A stretch of 28,107 bases of DNA from an uncultured Candidatus Planktophila sp. (GTDB taxonomy: Bacteria > Actinomycetota > Actinomycetes > Nanopelagicales > Nanopelagicaceae). The stretch is taken from contig CALEZA010000019.1 of the NCBI GenBank assembly GCA_937927965.1, forward strand, positions 1-28,107. Direction: 5' to 3'. The translations under genes were made by a program, and so were the position numbers. Below the pieces are notes generated by a model. That model ran no database searches. It worked only from the letters and a program-made list of their open reading frames with translations, and was not told the DNA's origin. Numbering within the stretch: the first letter of the stretch is position 1; every line of letters starts with the position of its first letter. Positions 15,899 to 23,068 of this stretch are shown piece by piece.

Positions 15899-15934
15899 TT
15901 CCTATCGAGAGATCAAGCGCGTCTCGATTAGGAA
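15899..15934 (-). promoter_or_regulatory. 5'-leader hairpin sequestering the helicase ribosome-binding site
   Basis: On the minus strand TTCCTAATCGAGA pairs with TCTCGATAGGAA through 12 bp with one bulged A and an 11-nt loop. The 3' arm contains the AGGA that lies 9 nt before the ATG at 15890. Folding would therefore hide the ribosome-binding site. Confidence 0.55.
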
Positions 15935-15979
15935 CTGCCTCTATGGGCCAAACCAGGGTGGAGATAAGACTCGCAAGAA

Positions 15980-15996
15980 GAGCCTGAATTAGGCTC
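15980..15996. repeat. Short inverted repeat upstream of the helicase gene
   Basis: GAGCCT and AGGCTC flank a 5-nt loop. It lies in the approximately 200-bp gap 15891-16091, which otherwise holds the leader hairpin and a 12-bp palindrome, ATCAGCGCTGAT, at 16063-16074. The function of both is unknown. Confidence 0.3.
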
Positions 15997-16091
15997 ATAT
16001 TTTCTTTTTACGATGCGTTGACATCGTGGGCTAATTCTACCTTGGATGCGCAATTTCACGAAATCAGCGCTGATAAAGGCCGCTATCTAGC

Positions 16092-16691
16092 TCACTTCAC
16101 AAATTTAGGCAGGTGAAGATCGTATTGAATAGAAATCACTCGAGTCAGGATTACCACAACACCACCTGCAATCACAGAAACTGCTGAGTGAAGATCAAAA
16201 GCATGCAGCACCACAAAAGTGCTTGCCCCCATCAAAGCTGATGTGCCGATAGTTTCTCTATGGAGAAGTACTGGCTCTACTTGGCATAAAACGTCTCGAA
16301 GCAATCCACCAGTGACTGCAGTAATTACTCCAAAGATAATTGATGAATACCAAGGAATATTGATTTCAAAAGCGAGCTGCGTACCTGACATAGTTGCTGT
16401 GGCAAGTGCAAAAGTATCCATAATGAGCAGAGTCTTTCCCACATGCGTCACTCTTCTAAATGTCAAAGTCAGAACCACTGCCGCTAAAACTGCAGCGATA
16501 ATCCAAGGGTCAGTAATCCAGACTGGCATGATGCCTAGGAACACATTTCGAAGAGTTCCACCTGATATTGATGCAATCGTGGCGATGAAGGTAATTCCTC
16601 CATAATCCAAACCTCTATCTGCTGCTACTCGAGCTCCCACTAAAGCAAAGACAAATGTGGAGAGAAGATCGAGTGCATGCAGAAGCGTCAT
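16092..16691 (-). CDS. TRIC-family cation channel protein (UPF0126/YadS-like)
   Basis: This 199-residue membrane protein has about seven predicted helices. It carries two internally related halves, each with the family's Gly-Gly motif: Ser-Gly-Gly-Thr-Leu-Arg-Asn-Val-Phe-Leu-Gly and Thr-Gly-Gly-Leu-Leu-Arg-Asp-Val-Leu-Cys. An N-terminal Leu-Leu-Ser-Thr-Phe-Val-Phe-Ala-Leu-Val-Gly-Ala also fits. Prokaryotic TRIC proteins form trimeric cation channels. The transported ion in this organism cannot be read from sequence. A TATCCT box 6 nt upstream supports the ATG at 16691 and an independent leaderless transcript. Confidence 0.9.
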   Translation of the reverse strand: MTLLHALDLLSTFVFALVGARVAADRGLDYGGITFIATIASISGGTLRNVFLGIMPVWITDPWIIAAVLAAVVLTLTFRRVTHVGKTLLIMDTFALATATMSGTQLAFEINIPWYSSIIFGVITAVTGGLLRDVLCQVEPVLLHRETIGTSALMGASTFVVLHAFDLHSAVSVIAGGVVVILTRVISIQYDLHLPKFVK

Positions 16692-16697
16692 AGAGTA

Positions 16698-16703
16698 AGG
16701 ATA
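16698..16703 (-). promoter_or_regulatory. -10 box of the TRIC-family gene (leaderless)
   Basis: TATCCT on the minus strand, then TACTCT, then the ATG at 16691. Confidence 0.55.
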
Positions 16704-16735
16704 CGGGAGTAAGAGTGATTTCCTCTTAACATTTC

Positions 16736-17209
16736 CTACTTCTTAGCAAGGGATGTGAGTGGCTTACCGCTGACGCGATATACAGTCCACTCATCCATCG
16801 CCACCGCGCCTAAAGATTTATAAAACTCAATTGCAGGCGTGTTCCAATCAAGGACCCACCACTGGAATCGGCCATATCCGCGGTCTTCACAAATTGCGGC
16901 TAGATGTTGAAGAAGTGCTTTTCCAAATCCGCGATCACGATACTCGGGACGGATAAATAGATCCTCCAAGTAAATTCCGTGCTTGCCCTGCCAAGTAGAG
17001 TAATTAAGAAACCAAATTGCAAAGCCCGCAATCACTCCTTCGACTTCCACTATTTCACAGAAGACTTGCGGATTAGGTGAGAAGAAACTTTCAATGATCT
17101 GTTCTCGTGTTGCCTTCGCCTCTTCAGGAGCTTTCTCGTAAACGGCTAACTCATAGATGAGGGCAAGAATTTCGTCTGTATCGCCAATCGTGGCGGGTCT
17201 AATCTGCAT
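16736..17209 (-). CDS. GNAT-family N-acetyltransferase (diamine/SSAT-like)
   Basis: This 157-residue protein begins Met-Gln-Ile-Arg-Pro-Ala-Thr. The acetyl-CoA loop is Arg-Asp-Arg-Gly-Phe-Gly-Lys-Ala-Leu, preceded by Tyr-Leu-Glu-Asp-Leu-Phe-Ile. It is followed by Trp-Asn-Thr-Pro-Ala-Ile-Glu-Phe-Tyr-Lys-Ser-Leu-Gly-Ala, which carries the usual catalytic Tyr. The Tyr-Glu-Lys-Ala-Pro-Glu segment near residue 24 is typical of spermidine/spermine-type acetyltransferases, so a polyamine or amino-thiol substrate is likely but not certain. A frame nine residues longer opens at 17236; the TACTCT box exactly 6 nt before 17209 decides for the shorter form. Confidence 0.9.
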   Translation of the reverse strand: MQIRPATIGDTDEILALIYELAVYEKAPEEAKATREQIIESFFSPNPQVFCEIVEVEGVIAGFAIWFLNYSTWQGKHGIYLEDLFIRPEYRDRGFGKALLQHLAAICEDRGYGRFQWWVLDWNTPAIEFYKSLGAVAMDEWTVYRVSGKPLTSLAKK

Positions 17210-17215
17210 GGAGTA

Positions 17216-17221
17216 AGAGTA
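17216..17221 (-). promoter_or_regulatory. -10 box of the GNAT gene (leaderless)
   Basis: TACTCT on the minus strand, then TACTCC, then the ATG at 17209. Confidence 0.55.
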
Positions 17222-17315
17222 GTTTGCCGACTGCACATTTCTGAAAATCTATTTCTTTTCGGTTACAAAGCCCCTCTCAAGCGTTAAATCTCTTCTCCTG
17301 TCTCACCCCTTTGGT

Positions 17316-17321
17316 TAGGCT
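17316..17321 (+). promoter_or_regulatory. -10 box of the amylosucrase operon
   Basis: TAGGCT ends 9 nt before the ATG at 17331. No Shine-Dalgarno sequence is present in the gap. Confidence 0.5.
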
Positions 17322-17330
17322 CACTGCATT

Positions 17331-19253
17331 ATGACCCGCGCTTCCTCCATCGCATCTGCACGCAAGAAATTGCTCGCACTCACCAAATCCGACCCGCACC
17401 ATGAGGACCTCTTGGTGCGGTATGACCGTTGGGCAGGCGATCTCTACGACGGACTAGCTGCCGTCTATGAGGCGGATCAGGTGATGGAAAAGATTGTTGA
17501 ATCAATCGCTGCAATCTTCCAAGAGCGCTCCCCCGAACTGCGAGCTAGAGATGCTTCAAGAATTCTCTCGCCAGATTGGTTTCAGGCACCCGATGCCATT
17601 GGTTATGTTGCCTATGCAGATCTCTTTGCGGGAGATTTAAATGGAGTCAGAAAGAAGATTGACTACCTTGAAGAGCTGGGCGCTACATATCTACACCTCA
17701 TGCCACTGCTGACTCCTCGACCTTCTCCCAATGATGGTGGATATGCAGTGATGGACTATCGAAGCGTGAGAAAAGATCTAGGTTCGATAAAAGATCTTGC
17801 AAAGCTTGCTGGTGAACTTCATGAATCTGGCATCTCACTCACTCTCGATTTGGTTCTCAACCATGTCGCCAAAGAGCATGAATGGGCGATGAAAGCAAAG
17901 GCGGGAGATAAGAAATATCGCAACTATTTCTATGTGTACGATAATCGTACAGTTCCCGATGAATTCGAAAAGACTCTCCCTGAAATCTTCCCAACCTTTG
18001 CTCCAGGCAACTTCACCTACAGCGAAGAGCTCCAAGGCTGGGTGTGGACAACATTTAACGATTATCAATGGGATGTGAACTGGTCTAATCCAGATCTCTT
18101 CCTAGAGTATGTGGACATTATTGGATATTTAGCAAACCAAGGCACAGATTGTTTGCGCCTTGATGCAATCGCATTTATATGGAAGAGACTTGGCACAGAT
18201 AGCCAGAATCAGCCGGAAGTTCATTCCATTACACAAGCTCTCCGTGCAGCAGCTCATATCTCAACGCCTGCTCTCATCTTTAAAGCCGAAGCTATTGTGG
18301 GACCAAAAGATGTTGTTCACTATCTTGGACAAGGCGAGCATGCAGGCAAGGTTTCAGATATCGCCTATCACAACTCTTTGATGGTGCAGATTTGGTCAGC
18401 GTTAGCATCACGCGATGGAAGATTAATGGCGCATGCGCTCTCTAAATTCTCTGCGGTTCCAACCACATCTGGTTGGGCAACTTATCTTCGATGCCACGAT
18501 GATATTGGTTGGGCGATCGATGATGCAGATGCATCCGAACTTGGAATTAATCCTTATGCTCACAGAGCATTCCTTGCGGAGTTCTATGCAAATGAATTCT
18601 CTGGTTCATTCGCTCGCGGCGTGCACTTTCAATCAAATCCTGCAACAGGCGATCGGCGAACATCAGGATGTGCTGCAAGCTTGATCGGCATTGAGGCAGC
18701 GCTTGAAAAGAAGGATGCCCCTTCTCTTTCTAGCGCTATCGATCGATTGAAATGCGCGTATGCAATGGTCTTTGGGTTTGGCGGACTTCCTTTGCTCTAT
18801 ATGGGTGATGAGCTTGGAATGATAAATGATCATTCATTCCTCAAAGATGATTCAAAGCGTGATGATAATAGATGGATTCACCGCCCAGAGATGGATTGGT
18901 CGTTGGTCAAGAGTGCATCTAAGGGAAAGGGTGTTGAAGGAGCAGTCTTTGCGGCTATCTCTTCACTGATTAAAGCCCGTAAATCTCTCGCCTCACTCCA
19001 TGCATCAACAGCTACAGAAGTTTTCACGACTAACAACCCTGCAGTCATTATCTTCCGCCGCAAGCATGCAGCTGGAAATCTCATCCAGCTCTATAACCTT
19101 TCTGAGCAACCACAGAAAGTGAGCATGCACGGGATAGCCTCTGGGAAATTGCGTGAGGTGATTTCAGGTGAGCATCTGCATATCTATGAAGAGATGGTCG
19201 TGCCTTCCTACGCTGCTTGGTGGCTGCAGTACGATTCCCCTCATGTCTCTTAG
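17331..19253 (+). CDS. Amylosucrase (GH13 subfamily 4)
   Basis: This 640-residue cytosolic enzyme is predicted to split sucrose and transfer glucose to an alpha-1,4-glucan, releasing fructose. It has the helical N-terminal domain of amylosucrases (about 1-85), then Gly-Tyr-Val-Ala-Tyr-Ala-Asp-Leu-Phe-Ala-Gly-Asp-Leu. The GH13 motifs are Asp173-Leu-Val-Leu-Asn-His178, Leu-Arg-Leu-Asp278-Ala-Ile-Ala-Phe-Ile-Trp-Lys (nucleophile), Lys-Ala-Glu320-Ala-Ile-Val (acid/base) and Arg-Cys-His-Asp390-Asp-Ile-Gly-Trp. The Ala-Phe-Ile-Trp-Lys and His-Asp-Asp-Ile-Gly-Trp versions are characteristic of amylosucrase. The length matches the family (about 630-650). A related sucrose hydrolase cannot be ruled out without assay. 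The alpha-glucosidase gene begins inside its last 11 bases. Confidence 0.92.
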   Translation: MTRASSIASARKKLLALTKSDPHHEDLLVRYDRWAGDLYDGLAAVYEADQVMEKIVESIAAIFQERSPELRARDASRILSPDWFQAPDAIGYVAYADLFAGDLNGVRKKIDYLEELGATYLHLMPLLTPRPSPNDGGYAVMDYRSVRKDLGSIKDLAKLAGELHESGISLTLDLVLNHVAKEHEWAMKAKAGDKKYRNYFYVYDNRTVPDEFEKTLPEIFPTFAPGNFTYSEELQGWVWTTFNDYQWDVNWSNPDLFLEYVDIIGYLANQGTDCLRLDAIAFIWKRLGTDSQNQPEVHSITQALRAAAHISTPALIFKAEAIVGPKDVVHYLGQGEHAGKVSDIAYHNSLMVQIWSALASRDGRLMAHALSKFSAVPTTSGWATYLRCHDDIGWAIDDADASELGINPYAHRAFLAEFYANEFSGSFARGVHFQSNPATGDRRTSGCAASLIGIEAALEKKDAPSLSSAIDRLKCAYAMVFGFGGLPLLYMGDELGMINDHSFLKDDSKRDDNRWIHRPEMDWSLVKSASKGKGVEGAVFAAISSLIKARKSLASLHASTATEVFTTNNPAVIIFRRKHAAGNLIQLYNLSEQPQKVSMHGIASGKLREVISGEHLHIYEEMVVPSYAAWWLQYDSPHVS

Positions 19254-20886
19254 TAAAGATAAGAATTGGTGGCGCCAGGCCGCTATCTACCAGATCTACC
19301 CTCGCAGCTTTGCAGATACAGATGGCAATGGCATAGGTGACCTTAAAGGCGTTACTGCACGAGTTCCATATCTTGCATCCCTCAGCATTGATGCAGTCTG
19401 GCTCAGCCCTTTCTATCCTTCCGCACTTGCCGATGGTGGATACGATGTTGATGATTACCGCAATGTTGATCCCAAGCTTGGCACTCTCGATGACTTTGAT
19501 GAGATGCTCGCAGCACTCCATGATGCAGGAATTCGTGTCTTTGTAGATATCGTTCCCAACCACTCCTCCAATCTTCATCAGTGGTTTAAGGATGCGATTG
19601 CTGCAGCACCAGGTTCTCCTGAGCGTGCTCGATATATCTTCCGAGATGGTCGCGGAGAAAATGGTGAACTTCCACCAACAGATTGGCCATCGCACTTTGC
19701 ACCCTCTGCTTGGACCCATGAGTCAGTCTGGGGCGGAACAAGTAACCAGTGGTACATGCATTGGTTTGCACCTGAACAGCCAGATTGGAACTGGGATAAC
19801 CCCGAAATCGAAGCTGACTTCCTTCACACTCTCAAATTCTGGGCAGATCGCGGCGTAGATGGATTTCGAATCGATGTTGCTCATGCGCTTAAGAAAGATC
19901 TCTCTGAGCCACTACGGATGCGTGACACTCTTGAATATGACGAGCCTCGTAACCTTGAGGGCACTGGCATCTTGATGGATCGCAATGAAGTTCTTGAGGT
20001 CTATAAGACATGGAGAAAACTCTTCAACTCTTATGACCCACCTCGCGTGGCAGTTGCTGAAGCAAATGTGCAGCCAAGCCGAATGCCTCTCTATGCAAGT
20101 GAAGAGACTCTAGGGCAGGCATTTGATTTCCGCTTTATCGATGCTCATTTTGATGCAGCAATCTTCAAGCATTGCGTGCAGGACAGCTTGGCTCTTGCTA
20201 AGGCAAATAACTCATCTTCTACATGGACTCTCGGAAATCATGACCAGATGAGATATGCAACTAAGCAAGGTCTACATCCAGTCGTAGATCGCACAGAGTG
20301 GCTCTTATCGAATGGAACATCTCATCCTGTTGATTTCCAGATAGGTACTCAATGCTCTGTTGCTGCAAACCTCTTTATTCTCGCTCTCCCTGGCTGCACC
20401 TATATCTATCAGGGTGATGAGTTAGGACTCCATGAAGTGGCAGATATTCCAGAGGATCAAATTCAAGATCCTGTCTATCTTCGCAACCACAAGAAGGCCA
20501 AGGGACGCGATGGCTGTCGAGTTCCACTTCCATGGACTCGCAATGGAAAGAACTTTGGCTTCGGAGACGGTGGAGTTCACCTTCCACAGCCAGAATGGTT
20601 TGGAAGTTACTCAGTTGAGGCACAGAGTGGAAATGATCAAACACCTCTTGAGATTTTCCGCAAGGCGCTCAAACTTCGCAAGGAGCTACAAGCTGCCGAA
20701 GAACTTACCTGGCACCACACCACTAGAGATGATGTGCTCCACTTCTCTCGCCCAAATGGATGGAATTGCATCACCAATTTCAAGGGTGGAAAGTATCCAA
20801 TGCCAAAGGGCGAGATTCTTGTTGCATCACAACCAGTGGTTAATGGCCAAATCCCTGCAGGAACCACAGTCTGGTTTAAAGCGTAA
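19243..20886 (+). CDS. Alpha-glucosidase / oligo-1,6-glucosidase-like (GH13)
   Basis: This 547-residue cytosolic enzyme lacks a signal peptide. It starts Met-Ser-Leu-Ser-Lys-Asp-Lys-Asn-Trp-Trp-Arg-Gln-Ala-Ala-Ile-Tyr-Gln-Ile-Tyr-Pro. GH13 motifs are Asp102-Ile-Val-Pro-Asn-His107, Gly-Phe-Arg-Ile-Asp211-Val-Ala-His (nucleophile), Val-Ala-Glu273-Ala-Asn (acid/base) and Gly-Asn-His-Asp334. The segment Gln-Gly-Asp-Glu-Leu-Gly-Leu follows as in actinobacterial alpha-glucosidases. The Val in Asp-Ile-Val-Pro-Asn-His suggests alpha-1,4 preference, a family rule of thumb. The ATG at 19243 overlaps the amylosucrase end by 11 bp, so the two are co-translated. A longer frame from 19168 lies inside the upstream gene and is rejected. 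It probably releases glucose from oligosaccharides or sucrose-derived glucans. Confidence 0.93.
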   Translation: MSLSKDKNWWRQAAIYQIYPRSFADTDGNGIGDLKGVTARVPYLASLSIDAVWLSPFYPSALADGGYDVDDYRNVDPKLGTLDDFDEMLAALHDAGIRVFVDIVPNHSSNLHQWFKDAIAAAPGSPERARYIFRDGRGENGELPPTDWPSHFAPSAWTHESVWGGTSNQWYMHWFAPEQPDWNWDNPEIEADFLHTLKFWADRGVDGFRIDVAHALKKDLSEPLRMRDTLEYDEPRNLEGTGILMDRNEVLEVYKTWRKLFNSYDPPRVAVAEANVQPSRMPLYASEETLGQAFDFRFIDAHFDAAIFKHCVQDSLALAKANNSSSTWTLGNHDQMRYATKQGLHPVVDRTEWLLSNGTSHPVDFQIGTQCSVAANLFILALPGCTYIYQGDELGLHEVADIPEDQIQDPVYLRNHKKAKGRDGCRVPLPWTRNGKNFGFGDGGVHLPQPEWFGSYSVEAQSGNDQTPLEIFRKALKLRKELQAAEELTWHHTTRDDVLHFSRPNGWNCITNFKGGKYPMPKGEILVASQPVVNGQIPAGTTVWFKA

Positions 20887-20892
20887 CTTTCT

Positions 20893-21381
20893 TTAAGCTA
20901 CACCGATAATGTCAACGACGAAGATGAGAGTCTCGTTTGGACCAATTGGACCAGCACCTGCTGCTCCATAGCCCATCTCTGGTGGAAGAACGAGGAGTCG
21001 GCGTCCGCCGACCTTTGCTCCTGGCAGTCCCTTCTGCCACCCTTCAACAACTTGAGCCAATGGGAATGTTGCAGGCTGACCACTCCATGATGATTCAATG
21101 ATCTTTCCTGTTGACCATGCCATGAGTGTGTAATGCACTGTAAGAGTTGATGTAGGGAGAACTTCAGCTCCGCTACCAACAATGATGTCTGAGGTTGTTA
21201 GCGTGGCAGGAGCTGTGCCACTAGGAGCTGAAATGGTTGGAGCCTGTCCAGCGATAGCGCTGACAGTAGGAAGTGCGCCATTTTCAGTTGAATTATCAGA
21301 CATTGTGTTCACTCCTAGAAATACGAGGCCAGACATCGCAAGAACGATGACAATAGCGAGGGCTTTGCTGATGCGGGTCAT
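20893..21381 (-). CDS. Membrane-anchored FKBP-type peptidyl-prolyl isomerase
   Basis: This 162-residue protein has an N-terminal membrane helix (about 8-24) without a lipobox Cys. A Ser/Thr/Ala/Pro-rich linker (about 28-62) leads to an FKBP domain (about 64-162). Family features are Leu-Thr-Val-His-Tyr-Thr-Leu, Ser-Ser-Trp, Val-Val-Glu-Gly-Trp-Gln-Lys-Gly-Leu-Pro-Gly-Ala-Lys-Val-Gly-Gly and Leu-Pro-Pro-Glu-Met-Gly-Tyr-Gly. It should catalyse proline isomerisation in folding of exported proteins outside the membrane. The TAGGCT box 8 nt before the ATG suggests a leaderless transcript. It converges with the alpha-glucosidase gene, with 6 bp between stops. Confidence 0.93.
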   Translation of the reverse strand: MTRISKALAIVIVLAMSGLVFLGVNTMSDNSTENGALPTVSAIAGQAPTISAPSGTAPATLTTSDIIVGSGAEVLPTSTLTVHYTLMAWSTGKIIESSWSGQPATFPLAQVVEGWQKGLPGAKVGGRRLLVLPPEMGYGAAGAGPIGPNETLIFVVDIIGVA

Positions 21382-21389
21382 GGTGGCAG

Positions 21390-21395
21390 AGCCTA
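21390..21395 (-). promoter_or_regulatory. -10 box of the FKBP gene
   Basis: TAGGCT on the minus strand ends 8 nt before the ATG at 21381. Confidence 0.5.
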
Positions 21396-21421
21396 CCTTT
21401 CACCTTTTGCCCTTGCTGAGT

Positions 21422-21427
21422 TAGACT
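21422..21427 (+). promoter_or_regulatory. Candidate -10 box of the membrane pair at 21465
   Basis: TAGACT lies 37 nt before the ATG. The GGAGG 6 nt upstream of the ATG shows that this gene, unlike most here, has a conventional ribosome-binding site and leader. Confidence 0.4.
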
Positions 21428-21464
21428 CGCGGTCGGCCACAGCCCAGATAGATGGAGGACCTTC

Positions 21465-22241
21465 ATGGCACCGCGTAAGCCACAACCGCTGACAGCATTA
21501 TCAGCTTCACTGCGATCATTCGGAGATCGCTACAAAGTCAGCAACCACCCATATATCTCTGGGCTCCTTGCAGCTATCGAGAGCAAGAAGAACCTTCATA
21601 TCTGGGCAGAGCTTGATCCTCTTGATTACCTCCCCCACCCTGAAGCAGTGAGCGCAGCTCCGAAAGCTCGCTTGGTTCGCATTCTTATTGTCGTGCGAAA
21701 TGTCCTCGTCTTTGCTCCCGTCGCCCTCACATGGGCTGCGGTGAGTGCGGCCACCACAGGTTTCTCCAAATATATTGATGCCAATGGCGCTGATGTGGTC
21801 AACTTCCTTGATTTCTGGCAGAACGGTTATGACATCCTCGCTGAAGAGTGGAAGATCGGCAATGTCGCCCGCCTTGACTTCATTATTGTGGTCATCGTTA
21901 TCCTCCTCACCCTCTATGTTTCCCAAGCTGGACATAAAGTAGAAGAGATTGAGATCGCTGAAGAGGCAGCTATCGATAGTGAGCGCCTAGCGCTAGCCCT
22001 AGATATTCAGGCTCAACTCCACGATAAGCGGAAGATCACCACTGTCAATATGAATGCAAGCCTTGCAGGTGCCATCTCTCGTCTTGTTGCAGCGACAAAT
22101 AATCTGGAAGATGCATCTCATATTATTGAAAAAGCTGCACGCAAACTCCCGAAGCAAGCACCTGCTGCCCCTTCATTCTTAGACTCTTTTACCTTCGATG
22201 AGCAAGAAGTACCTAAGGTTCGAAAGTCACGCCGTGCGTAA
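21465..22241 (+). CDS. Unknown membrane protein, first gene of a stator-like pair
   Basis: This 258-residue protein has a GGAGG ribosome-binding site 6 nt before the ATG. An N-terminal cytosolic part (1-70) contains Leu-Asp-Tyr-Leu-Pro-His. It is followed by two predicted membrane helices (about 71-97, with Arg-Asn-Val-Leu-Val-Phe-Ala-Pro-Val-Ala-Leu-Thr-Trp, and about 135-154). A long helical, probably coiled-coil region (about 155-228) and a basic tail end the protein. The Pro and Thr within the first helix and the cytosolic helical region recall ion-channel subunits of the MotA/ExbB type, but the helix number is lower than in known families. The next gene overlaps and has a MotB-like helix. 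Assignment is tentative. Confidence 0.7.
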   Translation: MAPRKPQPLTALSASLRSFGDRYKVSNHPYISGLLAAIESKKNLHIWAELDPLDYLPHPEAVSAAPKARLVRILIVVRNVLVFAPVALTWAAVSAATTGFSKYIDANGADVVNFLDFWQNGYDILAEEWKIGNVARLDFIIVVIVILLTLYVSQAGHKVEEIEIAEEAAIDSERLALALDIQAQLHDKRKITTVNMNASLAGAISRLVAATNNLEDASHIIEKAARKLPKQAPAAPSFLDSFTFDEQEVPKVRKSRRA

Positions 22242-22716
22242 AGTTCGCCAGCGCCGCGCAGAGGAAGATGCAACTCACCAAGGTGGGTGGCTCTTTGCCG
22301 ACTCCTTCCTTGCTTTGATGGTGATCTTCCTTGCAACAATTTCATTTGTTCCATCACTCGGTGGAGGATTGACTGGAACTGGAAATATTGGAAATATTGC
22401 AGGCGGAAATTATGTCAAAGGGCTCAACATTGCCTATGAATCCTTCGATCCTGCCCAAATCCAAAAGGATATCGATGGATTTATTGAAGGCGAGAAACTT
22501 CCTCGTAGCTCAGTAGTTCTCTTTGCCAAGATTGTTGGTGGCTTTGATCCGAAGACTGAGAACGATAACGATGGAAAGTTTCGTGCTCTGCTCTTTAGCG
22601 CCCAGATTCAAAAGGCTAATATCGCCTACTTTGAAAATGCAAAGATTAATCTAGGTTCGAGTAACCTATTGAAGAAGAATCAGATTGTATTGCGCTTGAC
22701 TCTATCGCCAGCGTAG
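22198..22716 (+). CDS. MotB/ZorB-like single-helix membrane protein (second gene of the pair)
   Basis: This 172-residue protein has a basic N-terminus followed by one membrane helix (about 31-52) beginning Gly-Gly-Trp31-Leu-Phe-Ala-Asp35-Ser-Phe-Leu-Ala-Leu-Met. This Trp...Phe/Tyr-Ala-Asp pattern is that of MotB-type stator subunits, where the Asp carries the proton. The remainder is predicted extracytoplasmic. A segment at about 114-137 (Gly-Gly-Phe-Asp... Asn-Asp-Gly-Lys-Phe-Arg-Ala) looks like a degenerate OmpA-type peptidoglycan-binding motif. The ATG at 22198 overlaps the upstream gene by 44 bp; a GTG at 22234 giving an 8-bp overlap is an alternative start. No flagellar genes are nearby. 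Confidence 0.7.
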   Translation: MSKKYLRFESHAVRKVRQRRAEEDATHQGGWLFADSFLALMVIFLATISFVPSLGGGLTGTGNIGNIAGGNYVKGLNIAYESFDPAQIQKDIDGFIEGEKLPRSSVVLFAKIVGGFDPKTENDNDGKFRALLFSAQIQKANIAYFENAKINLGSSNLLKKNQIVLRLTLSPA

Positions 22717-22733
22717 GAAATTACAGACCTACG
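22712..22733. terminator. Small hairpin between convergent stops
   Basis: CGTAGG (22712-22717) and CCTACG (22728-22733) pair and span the stop codons of both convergent genes. The stem is short and has no T run, so this is weak. Confidence 0.25.
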
Positions 22734-23062
22734 AGGCCGAAGAGAATTCCAAAGAATGGAATAACTGCGACAAGCTTGCCGACGACCTCGTCCTGCTTCA
22801 CGCGAACGAAGGCGCTCTTTGTATCAACATCTGCAGTCTCATCTGTTGCTGACTTAACCACACCAAGCTGGTTACCGCTTCCTGCAACAACTACTACGAC
22901 CTTCTGGCCAACTGCGACCTTCTCAGCCTTCTTGTAAATCACAAGGCTTGATTTAGCAGATCCCATGACAGACTCAAGTCCATCTTGAGGGTGAGCTACT
23001 CGGAATCCGAGAGCAAAGAGGACAGCGGCGATTGCTGCAATGGCAATGAGCTTTGTCTTCAT
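22721..23062 (-). CDS. Small membrane protein with a degenerate S26 signal-peptidase-like fold
   Basis: This 113-residue protein has an N-terminal membrane helix or signal peptide (about 3-21), a beta-rich middle part and a C-terminal membrane helix (about 95-113). The segment Gln-Asp-Glu-Val-Val-Gly-Lys-Leu-Val-Ala-Val-Ile-Pro-Phe-Phe-Gly resembles the end of the signal peptidase at 26223 (Asp-Ile-Ser-Gly-Val-Val-Phe-Phe-Val-Val-Pro-Phe-Val-Gly). Gly-Ser near residue 34 stands where the catalytic Ser would be, but the Met-Glu-Pro that follows Ser in active enzymes and the His are missing, so it is probably not an active peptidase. A TAGACT box 6 nt before the ATG gives it its own leaderless promoter. 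Confidence 0.7.
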   Translation of the reverse strand: MKTKLIAIAAIAAVLFALGFRVAHPQDGLESVMGSAKSSLVIYKKAEKVAVGQKVVVVVAGSGNQLGVVKSATDETADVDTKSAFVRVKQDEVVGKLVAVIPFFGILFGLVGL

Positions 23063-23068
23063 TGGGAA

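Noticed and set aside
15891..15998. Longer helicase start at 15998
   Set aside because: The 36 extra residues are hydrophobic and unlike helicase N-termini; AGGA and the basic Met-Thr-Leu-Gln-Lys-Arg start favour 15890. Not fully excluded.
16018..16023. Perfect TTGACA on the plus strand as a -35 box
   Set aside because: No plus-strand gene follows and no matching -10 box at the right distance leads to a reading frame.
20878..20900. Hairpin TTAAAG/CTTTAA between the alpha-glucosidase and FKBP stops as a terminator
   Set aside because: Six A/T-rich base pairs with a 9-nt loop and no T run; too weak to call.
21465..22716. Flagellar motor MotA/MotB
   Set aside because: Too few helices in the first protein, a very short second protein and no flagellar genes nearby; only a general stator-like relation is defensible.
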